Positions 1-5,003 of a stretch of DNA of 6,842 bases are shown in pieces. The stretch covers positions 3,154 to 9,995 of the forward strand of contig MHFY01000054.1 of assembly GCA_001805375.1 (NCBI GenBank), given 5' to 3'. A program made the translations under genes and the position numbers. Under the pieces are notes generated by a model. The model was not told the origin of the DNA. It was given only the letters and a program-made list of their open reading frames with translations, and searched no databases. Origin of the DNA: Omnitrophica WOR_2 bacterium GWA2_47_8. Its GTDB lineage: Bacteria > Omnitrophota > Gorgyraeia > Zapsychrales > GWA2-47-8. How positions within the stretch are numbered: position 1 is the first letter of the stretch; each line of letters starts with the position of its first letter.

Positions 1-2
1 AT

Positions 3-485
3 AAAAACGTGAAGCATGTCATGGATAAGATCTTTATTGATCCCAAAAGAAAATTCGCCCTCGAAAACCTGACGCCGAAATCAAAGACCGAGAATTACGC
101 GCTGATGGCCATGCCCGATGAGATAGAGGGTTTCTTGGAATTCAGCAAGCCTTACAAAAATTTAGGTTTTTTGCTCGATCTTGGGCATTTGTGCGTTGCC
201 GGACACTTTTTGGGGTTTGATAGCGTCGATTATGCCCGGCATTTATTAAAGGAGTATCATGATAAGATCTTTCAGCTTCATCTGTCGGATAACGACGGGA
301 GCTTTGATTTCCATTATGTGCACAGCAAAGATTCCTGGCAGATGAAGGTCTTAAAGGAATTTTATGATTTTTTTGAAAAGAAACCTATTACCTTTGAATG
401 GGACAGCCGCGCGAATAACGCGCAAGAAATCTCAAAAGGCATTCAGTTATTGCAGAAAGAGTTCGGGAAGACGATTTTGGGTTAA
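3..485 (+). CDS. Xylose-isomerase-like TIM-barrel protein (sugar phosphate isomerase/epimerase family), C-terminal part
   Basis: The reading frame is already open at the left edge, so this is a gene missing its 5' end; 160 residues remain. An in-frame GTG at base 9 exists but sits inside an apparent barrel strand and is unlikely to be the real start. The remaining protein shows the metal-site pattern of the AP-endonuclease-2/xylose-isomerase-like barrel: a Glu in FALEN, Asp and His in LDLGHL, His in LHLSDN followed by a D-x-H (DFH), and a late Glu in ITFEW. In this family these residues bind divalent metal, and members isomerise or epimerise sugars and sugar acids or cleave DNA at abasic sites. 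The overall look is closer to the sugar enzymes, but the substrate cannot be told. It ends at TAA (483-485), one base before the palindromic element, and converges with metF. Family assignment is fairly sure; the exact reaction is unknown. Confidence 0.8.
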   Translation, partial: KNVKHVMDKIFIDPKRKFALENLTPKSKTENYALMAMPDEIEGFLEFSKPYKNLGFLLDLGHLCVAGHFLGFDSVDYARHLLKEYHDKIFQLHLSDNDGSFDFHYVHSKDSWQMKVLKEFYDFFEKKPITFEWDSRANNAQEISKGIQLLQKEFGKTILG

Positions 486-577
486 GGTAACGAAGCCCGT
501 TTCGATTTTCGGTCAAGGTCACGTAAAAAAGCCGATTCACGTTGCCCAATGCCGATACGGGTTTCGTAACCGTGACC
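486..577. repeat. Imperfect palindromic element between two convergent genes
   Basis: The left arm 486-504 (GGTAACGAAGCCCGTTTCG) pairs with the right arm 553-571 (CGATACGGGTTTCGTAACC) at 16 of 19 positions, with further patchy pairing inward (TT/AA and GG/CC near 508-512 and 545-549). A second pair, GGTCACG at 517-523 and CGTGACC at 571-577, could form an alternative fold, and GCCGAT is directly repeated at 531-536 and 551-556. The element fills nearly all the space between the stop codons of the two convergent genes. It resembles a dispersed palindromic (REP/RPE-like) element and could fold in either transcript, perhaps ending transcription from both sides. No clean stem followed by a U-run is visible, so a terminator role is only inferred. 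Whether it is dispersed cannot be judged from one copy. Confidence 0.6.
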
Positions 578-579
578 AT

Positions 580-1449
580 TTACCGAATAGCAGTGAGAAT
601 AGCGTCGGTGGGGCTTAACTTATTCAGGCAGTAGAAATGAATGCCGGGGGCCCCGTTCTTCAGGAGTTCCTGGCATTGCCGGACGGCAAAATTAATTCCT
701 TCTTTAAGTGTCGCGTCTTTATCATTCTGAATGGGTTCAAAGATCCTTTTCACCTCCTGCGGCACGGTTGCCCCGCAGAGAGCGCAGAAGCGCAAAAGGC
801 TTTGGTAATCGGTGATCGGCAAGATGCCGGGAATGACGCGTGCATGGACGTTCAATTTTTTTAAACGCTTTATATATTCAAAATAAAAAGTATTATCAAA
901 AAAGATCTGAGTGATCACGAAATCCGCACCGGCGTCGATCTTCAGTTTCAGGTACTGCGCGTCGCGGTCCTTGTCCCGGCAGAGGATGTGCCCTTCGGGG
1001 AAACCGGCGACACCGATCCCGAAATGCGGGCCGAAAAGTTTACGGATGAACGCGGTCAGTTCACTGCTGTATTTAAAATTATCCGGCCCCGGCTGCCAAT
1101 CGGGCTGTTCTTTCGGAGGGTCGCCGCGTAAGGCGAGGATATTGTTGATCCCGCGGTTTTTGATATCGGTGATGATATTCTTGATCTCTTCTTTTGTGCT
1201 TAGAACGCAGGTCAAGTGGGCCACGGAAATGATGTTGTGTTTCTTCTGGATATGTTCCACGATGTCGAGGGTCTTATCGCGGTTGCCGCCGCCGGCGCCG
1301 TAGGTGCAGGAAATAAAATCAGGTTTCAACCGGCAGAGTTGTTCTACCGTTGTTAAGAGCTTTTGATATCCCTCCTCGGTCTTGGGCGGAAAAAGTTCGA
1401 AGGAAAAAGTTTTTTCTTTTGTTTTGAAAATATCAGGGAGTTTTTTCAT
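580..1449 (-). CDS. metF: 5,10-methylenetetrahydrofolate reductase
   Basis: This flavoenzyme reduces 5,10-methylene-tetrahydrofolate to 5-methyl-tetrahydrofolate in the cytoplasm, supplying methyl groups for methionine synthesis or, in acetogens, the methyl branch of carbon fixation. The 289 residues match the usual bacterial single-domain MetF length. Visible motifs are FSFELFPPK (residues 15-23, with the catalytic Glu at 18), SCTYGAGGG (47-55, where many relatives have Ser at the last position), AHLTC (77-81), ILALRGDPP (104-112, FAD-contacting Asp110), TQIFFDN (180-186) and GIHFYCLNK (269-277). The ATG at 1449 is the only usable start: an in-frame TGA lies at 1467-1465 with no other start codon between. 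No Shine-Dalgarno sequence precedes it, and a TATAAT box lies only nine bases upstream, suggesting a leaderless mRNA. The gene stands alone, convergent with the TIM-barrel gene and divergent from the epimerase gene. Confidence 0.95.
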   Translation of the reverse strand: MKKLPDIFKTKEKTFSFELFPPKTEEGYQKLLTTVEQLCRLKPDFISCTYGAGGGNRDKTLDIVEHIQKKHNIISVAHLTCVLSTKEEIKNIITDIKNRGINNILALRGDPPKEQPDWQPGPDNFKYSSELTAFIRKLFGPHFGIGVAGFPEGHILCRDKDRDAQYLKLKIDAGADFVITQIFFDNTFYFEYIKRLKKLNVHARVIPGILPITDYQSLLRFCALCGATVPQEVKRIFEPIQNDKDATLKEGINFAVRQCQELLKNGAPGIHFYCLNKLSPTDAILTAIR

Positions 1450-1458
1450 GGCGCGTTC

Positions 1459-1487
1459 ATTATATCATGAGCCAATAATTATGCACA
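1459..1487 (-). promoter_or_regulatory. Predicted metF promoter, nearly at the start codon
   Basis: On the minus strand a perfect -10 TATAAT occupies 1464-1459, with a poor -35 TGTGCA at 1487-1482 and a 17-base spacer. Transcription would start near base 1452, leaving only about two to four bases before the ATG at 1449. The -10 match is seen directly; its use, and hence a leaderless metF message, is inferred. Confidence 0.5.
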
Positions 1488-1491
1488 TTTC

Positions 1492-1519
1492 TTGTCGGAA
1501 TTTTATATAATAGTACAAT
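1492..1519 (+). promoter_or_regulatory. Candidate promoter for the epimerase operon
   Basis: TTGTCG (1492-1497) and TACAAT (1514-1519) are separated by 16 bases, and would give a leader of about 30 bases before the ATG at 1556. A competing choice is the perfect TATAAT at 1506-1511 with TGCACA (1482-1487) 18 bases upstream. That hexamer is also the best -35 candidate for the opposite metF promoter, so the two promoters may overlap back to back and compete for polymerase. Confidence 0.45.
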
Positions 1520-1546
1520 TTATTAAAGAGAAATACTCACCTTATC

Positions 1547-1551
1547 GGAGG
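1547..1551 (+). promoter_or_regulatory. Strong Shine-Dalgarno site of the epimerase gene
   Basis: GGAGG lies four bases before the ATG at 1556 and fixes that start codon. It is the only strong ribosome-binding site in the window; the other complete genes have a weak site, a coupled start or none. Confidence 0.8.
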
Positions 1552-1555
1552 AAAG

Positions 1556-2608
1556 ATGTCTATCGTCTTGGTCACAGGTTCCTCAGGGTTGGTCGGTTCG
1601 GGATCGGTCTCTTTTTTTTCGAAGAAAGGCTTTCAAGTCATTGGCATCGACAATGACATGCGGCGTTATTTCTTTGGAAAAAGCGCCTCGACCCGTTGGG
1701 TTAGCCGGAATTTAGAAAAACAGTTCAAGGGTTATAAGCAGGAAAATTTCGATATCCGCGATCTCGCCAAGCTGGAAAAAATATTCAAGAAATACAAAAA
1801 TAATATCAAATTGATCATCCACGCCGCGGCCCAGCCGTCGCATGATTGGGCCGCCCAAGAGCCTTTCACGGATTTTTCTATCAACGCCGGCGCTACGTTG
1901 AATTTATTGGAAATGACCCGCTGCTATTGCCCCAAAGCGGTCTTTATTTTTACCAGCACCAATAAGGTTTACGGCGACCGGCCCAATACTCTACCATTGG
2001 TGGAATTGCCGACCCGCTGGGAGATCAAAAAGACGCACCCCTATTATAGAGGAATAGATGAAAGCATGAGCATCGACGCCTCCAAGCATTCCCTGTTCGG
2101 CGCGTCGAAATTGGCCGCGGATATTATGGTGCAGGAATACGGGAGATATTTTGGTTTAAAGACAGCCGCGTTCCGGGCGGGATGCGTCACCGGGCCTCAG
2201 CATTCCGGTGCCGTACTGCATGGATTTTTAGCGTATCTGATGAAGTGTACGGTAACGTCAAAAAAATATTCGATCTATGGTTATAAAGGAAAGCAGGTCA
2301 GGGATAATATCCACAGTTATGATCTGGTGAACGCCTTTTACCATTTTTACCGACGACCGCGGGCCGGAGAGGTTTACAACATCGGTGGAGGGCGGCAGAA
2401 CAGCTGTTCTGTCCTGGAAGCTATTAAATTATGCGAATCGATCAGCGGCAAAAAATTAAGATACGGTTATATCGATAGCGCCCGCTGTGGGGACCATATC
2501 TGGTATATCTCGGACCTGACAAAATTTAAAAGGCATTATCCCTCCTGGGAACAGCGGTTTGACCTTCCCGCGACATTGGAAGAGATCTATCATGAGCAGT
2601 CAAAATGA
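1556..2608 (+). CDS. NAD-dependent epimerase/dehydratase, CDP-paratose 2-epimerase-like extended SDR
   Basis: Probable cytoplasmic nucleotide-sugar epimerase. The 350-residue protein has the N-terminal Rossmann motif TGSSGLVG (residues 7-14), an acidic Asp32 at the end of strand 2 that favours NAD, HAAAQPS (89-95), a FTSTNKVYGD strand (132-141) typical of the CDP-paratose/CDP-tyvelose epimerase branch, and a C-terminal substrate domain with GKQVRDNIHSYDLV (245-258) and YNIGGG (274-279). The SDR catalytic YxxxK is here FGASK (Phe181, Lys185), so the general-acid Tyr is absent. From memory, a group of relatives shares this SLFGASK form, so it is probably a subfamily trait rather than decay, and the exact chemistry may differ. 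The start is fixed by GGAGG at 1547. Its last codons overlap the following methyltransferase by ATGA, implying one operon and linked translation. The sugar substrate is unknown; the family call is strong. Confidence 0.88.
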   Translation: MSIVLVTGSSGLVGSGSVSFFSKKGFQVIGIDNDMRRYFFGKSASTRWVSRNLEKQFKGYKQENFDIRDLAKLEKIFKKYKNNIKLIIHAAAQPSHDWAAQEPFTDFSINAGATLNLLEMTRCYCPKAVFIFTSTNKVYGDRPNTLPLVELPTRWEIKKTHPYYRGIDESMSIDASKHSLFGASKLAADIMVQEYGRYFGLKTAAFRAGCVTGPQHSGAVLHGFLAYLMKCTVTSKKYSIYGYKGKQVRDNIHSYDLVNAFYHFYRRPRAGEVYNIGGGRQNSCSVLEAIKLCESISGKKLRYGYIDSARCGDHIWYISDLTKFKRHYPSWEQRFDLPATLEEIYHEQSK

Positions 2609-3399
2609 AACAAACCCTCATCAATAAATTTTTAGATTGGCTAAAGCTTCCGGAAGCCAAGGAGATCCAAAATCTCGATGACCCGTCGACCGTTTTTATC
2701 CACGCCAAGATCATCAAGCGAAATCGGTTCTTGAAGAATTTATACATTGATTTTTATGAGCAATTGAAAGGCCCGCTGAAAGACCTTCCGGTAACCGCCA
2801 CGATCGTTGAATTGGGCAGCGGAGGCGGGTTCATCAAGGAGGTCCTTCCCCAGGTCATGACGACCGATATCGTTAACTCCTCGCCCGTGGACATGCATTT
2901 CTCCGGCCAGGATATGCCGTTCGGCGATAAAACCGTCGATGCCTTTGTGATGCTCAATGTCCTGCATCATATCCCGGACCCTAAACAATTTTTTTCAGAA
3001 ATAAACCGCTGCCTTAAAGAAGGCGGCAAGTTCGTGATGATCGAGCCGGCTAATACGATCTGGGGGAGATTTGTGTACCGGAATTTTCACCACGAGCCCT
3101 TTGACGTGAAGGCCGGATGGAAGTTGGAGGGAAGCGGCCCGCTGACCGATGCCAACGGGGCCCTTCCCTGGATGATCTTTATCCGGGATAGAAAAATATT
3201 TGAAGGAACATTCCCTAAATTGAAGATAAAGAATATCGATCATCATACGGCCTTTTGTTACCTTTTAAGCGGCGGGGTTTCATACCGGCCGCTGGTGCCG
3301 GCCGGGATGTATCATTTTTTTAAATTTCTCGGCAGAGTGCTAAGGCCCCTACGCCGCTGGGTCGGGATGTTTTATACCATCGAGCTCCAGAAGGCTTGA
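2605..3399 (+). CDS. Class I SAM-dependent methyltransferase (Methyltransf_11 type)
   Basis: Predicted to move a methyl group from S-adenosylmethionine to a small molecule or sugar in the cytoplasm. In 264 residues the class I landmarks are in order: motif I VELGSGGG (68-75) binding SAM, an acidic Asp88 at the end of strand 2, MLNVLHHIPDP (116-126) as the motif IV region, and LKEGGKFVMIEP (137-148) as the post-motif strand. The first 60 residues are a helical cap and the last 100 probably bind substrate. The HHIPDP form is common in Methyltransf_11 proteins, including many in polysaccharide clusters. The ATG overlaps the epimerase stop codon (ATGA at 2605-2608) and has no good ribosome-binding site, so translation probably depends on coupling to the epimerase. 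Neighbours suggest sugar or lipid-linked glycan methylation; a quinone- or lipid-type substrate cannot be excluded. Confidence 0.85.
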   Translation: MKQTLINKFLDWLKLPEAKEIQNLDDPSTVFIHAKIIKRNRFLKNLYIDFYEQLKGPLKDLPVTATIVELGSGGGFIKEVLPQVMTTDIVNSSPVDMHFSGQDMPFGDKTVDAFVMLNVLHHIPDPKQFFSEINRCLKEGGKFVMIEPANTIWGRFVYRNFHHEPFDVKAGWKLEGSGPLTDANGALPWMIFIRDRKIFEGTFPKLKIKNIDHHTAFCYLLSGGVSYRPLVPAGMYHFFKFLGRVLRPLRRWVGMFYTIELQKA

Positions 3400-3400
3400 T

Positions 3401-3440
3401 TGTAATGAAATATTACAGATTTTCTGAAATAGGGTATAAT
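3401..3440 (+). promoter_or_regulatory. Internal promoter with a dyad covering its -35 box
   Basis: A perfect -10 TATAAT (3435-3440) lies 17 bases downstream of ATTACA (3412-3417), a 4-of-6 match to TTGACA. The -35 hexamer is also the right arm of an exact inverted repeat, TGTAAT-GAAAT-ATTACA (3401-3417). Such a dyad on a -35 box is a usual place for a repressor or activator to bind. The boxes and the dyad are seen directly; promoter activity and a regulator are inferred. Confidence 0.5.
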
Positions 3441-3452
3441 GTTGGGCAAAAA

Positions 3453-3482
3453 ATGAAAGGCTGTGTGTCTCCTCCTCGATGA
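3453..3482 (+). CDS. Possible nine-codon leader ORF overlapping the next start
   Basis: ATG at 3453 opens a frame encoding MKGCVSPPR and stopping at TGA 3480-3482, which overlaps the ATG of the fusion gene (3479-3481) as ATGA. The predicted transcript start lies about six bases upstream, and neither ATG has a Shine-Dalgarno sequence; just before the second ATG the DNA reads TCTCCTCCTCG. Ribosomes could enter at this short frame and restart at the fusion gene. The ORF is short enough to occur by chance, so this is tentative. Confidence 0.25.
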   Translation: MKGCVSPPR

Positions 3483-4876
3483 ACCTAATAGCTGAGCACT
3501 ACGATAACATCGCTGCTAAACGCGATAAATACCGCAAAAGGAACCGGTATTACCATTCTCTCCTTAATAAACAATACCGTTATTTCATCCCGGAATATAA
3601 AAAGGTGCTGGAGGTGGGATGTTCCACCGGGAACCTGCTTAATTTCCTAAAGCCGTCCGTGGGCGTGGGCGTTGATATCAGCGTTGAGATGCTGAAGATC
3701 GCCCGCTCCAAATACCCGCATTTACAGTTTCAGGACGGCGAGATCGATGATCTAAAGACAGACGAAAAGTTTAATTTTATTGTTTTATCGGGCCTGATCG
3801 GTGAGATCGAGGACATTCAGTCATTTCTAGAATCATTAAGAAGGTTCAGCAAAGAAGACACGCGCCTGGTCATTGAATATTTCAGTTACTTTTGGCAATC
3901 CATCCTCAAGATCGCCGAGCACCTGCATCTGAAGATCCCGCAAAGGACCCAGAATTGGGTCACCAGCCAGGACCTGAAGAATTTTCTCATTCTCGCCGGA
4001 TACGATTTTATTAAAATAGAGCGCTGCATCTTATTCCCCAAGAACATTCCTGTCTTAAGTTTCCTCATCAATAAGATCATCGCCAAGCTCCCGTTCTTTA
4101 ATCTTTTCTGTTTAAGTAATTTTGTGGTGGCCAGGCCGATCTTCCCGCGCCACCAAGAATATTCCACGACGATCTTGGTCCCCTGCCGCAATGAAAAGGG
4201 CAATATCGAACAGGCGATCACCCGCACCCCTGCCTTCGGCAGCGCCCAGGAATTTATTTTTGTGGAAGGCCATTCCAGGGACGGCACCTACGAAGAGGTG
4301 GAACGCGTCATGAAGAAATATCCGGAAAAGGATATTAAACTGTACCGGCAGGCCGGAAAAGGGAAAGGCGATGCCGTGCGTTTAGGCTTCAGCAAGGCCA
4401 CAAAGGATATCCTGATGATCCTGGACGCGGACCTGACGGTCCCGCCGGAGGAGCTTCCCAAATTCTATCGCGCGATCCGTGATAACAGCGGGGAATTTAT
4501 CAACGGCTCCCGCCTGGTTTATCCGATGGAAAAGGAATCCATGCAGTTCTTGAACTTGATCGCGAATAAATGTTTCGGATTGTTCTTTTCCTGGCTTTTG
4601 GGCCAGCGGTTCAAGGACACGTTATGCGGGACCAAGGTGATGTTCCGTCACCATTATGAAGAGCTGGCGGCCAATCGCGCGTACTTCGGCGATTTTGACC
4701 CCTTCGGCGATTTTGACCTGATCTTCGGCGCGACCAAGATGAACCTAAAGATCATTGAACTGCCGATCCATTACAAAAGCCGGCAATACGGCACAACGCA
4801 GATCCAGCGGTTCCAGCACGGGTTATTGCTTCTGCGGATGTGTATGTTCGCCATGCGGAAGATTAAATTTATTTAA
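3479..4876 (+). CDS. Fusion protein: SAM methyltransferase domain plus GT2 (DPM1-like) glycosyltransferase domain
   Basis: Two catalytic domains in one 465-residue protein. Residues 1 to about 215 form a class I methyltransferase: a YDNIAAKRDKY entry helix, motif I VLEVGCSTGN (43-52), VGVDIS with acidic Asp66, and FIVLSGLIGEIED as the motif IV region. Residues about 228-465 form a family 2 glycosyltransferase of the dolichol-phosphate-mannose synthase type: TTILVPCRNE (230-239) starting the nucleotide-binding fold, FVEGHSRDGT, GKGDAVRLGF, the metal-binding DAD (316-318) in ILDADLTV, then NGSRLVYP and DTLCGTK. The GT domain would transfer a sugar from a nucleotide donor to a lipid carrier or glycan at the cytoplasmic face. 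No obvious membrane anchor follows the GT domain. The ATG at 3479 has no ribosome-binding site but overlaps a short upstream ORF. Donor, acceptor and methyl target are unknown. Confidence 0.88.
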   Translation: MNLIAEHYDNIAAKRDKYRKRNRYYHSLLNKQYRYFIPEYKKVLEVGCSTGNLLNFLKPSVGVGVDISVEMLKIARSKYPHLQFQDGEIDDLKTDEKFNFIVLSGLIGEIEDIQSFLESLRRFSKEDTRLVIEYFSYFWQSILKIAEHLHLKIPQRTQNWVTSQDLKNFLILAGYDFIKIERCILFPKNIPVLSFLINKIIAKLPFFNLFCLSNFVVARPIFPRHQEYSTTILVPCRNEKGNIEQAITRTPAFGSAQEFIFVEGHSRDGTYEEVERVMKKYPEKDIKLYRQAGKGKGDAVRLGFSKATKDILMILDADLTVPPEELPKFYRAIRDNSGEFINGSRLVYPMEKESMQFLNLIANKCFGLFFSWLLGQRFKDTLCGTKVMFRHHYEELAANRAYFGDFDPFGDFDLIFGATKMNLKIIELPIHYKSRQYGTTQIQRFQHGLLLLRMCMFAMRKIKFI

Positions 4877-5003
4877 TAACCAAGCACCAATAACCAATGA
4901 CCAAATAATAACCAATAATTAAAGATAGATAATAGTGTTGTTTGATTTTGTAATTTGTAAATTATTTGGTTATTGTTTCTTGGTCATTGTATCTTTAATC
5001 AAT
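4877..5003. repeat. Repeat-rich gap: ACCAA heptads and permuted inverted repeats
   Basis: ACCAA recurs at 4879, 4886, 4893 and 4900, exactly seven bases apart, and again at 4911. The opposite orientation, TTGGT, occurs at 4966 and 4980 with decayed forms (TTGTT, TTGTA) at 4973 and 4987, also on a seven-base step. Larger blocks are inverted copies: CAATGACCAA at 4895-4904 against 4980-4989, ATTAAAGATA at 4918-4927 against 4990-4999, and a near match of 4903-4920 against 4960-4978. The blocks run in a different order in the two halves, so this is not one simple hairpin. No convincing terminator is visible. It looks like a tandem or dispersed repeat remnant. Confidence 0.7.

Noticed and set aside
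388..576. Minus-strand 63-codon reading frame directly after metF
   Set aside because: It is made of the palindromic element plus the reverse strand of the TIM-barrel gene. It is kept as a property of the element, not as a protein gene.
486..577. Intrinsic bidirectional terminator
   Set aside because: The stem is imperfect with a long interior, and the only T-run on the minus strand (529-524 region) does not directly follow a strong GC stem. It is listed as a repeat with possible termination only.
911..1303. Plus-strand 130-codon reading frame opposite metF
   Set aside because: It lies wholly inside metF, whose full set of family motifs is on the other strand. Its Ser/Pro/Arg-rich translation has no recognisable domain.
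3401..3417. Terminator hairpin after the first methyltransferase
   Set aside because: The stem is six AT-rich pairs with no T-run after it; an operator-type dyad fits better.
3886..4287. Minus-strand 133-codon reading frame opposite the fusion gene
   Set aside because: It sits across the methyltransferase-GT2 junction of a clearly coding plus-strand frame and shows no domain of its own.
4966..4995. Promoter for the carbamoyltransferase (TTGGTT, 18 bases, TATCTT)
   Set aside because: Both boxes are weak matches and belong to the repeat blocks of the gap, so they cannot be told from chance.
4935..5003. In-frame GTG start that would add 23 residues to the carbamoyltransferase
   Set aside because: The extra segment is encoded by the repeat-rich gap and has no family match, while the ATG at 5004 begins exactly where NodU/CmcH proteins normally begin.
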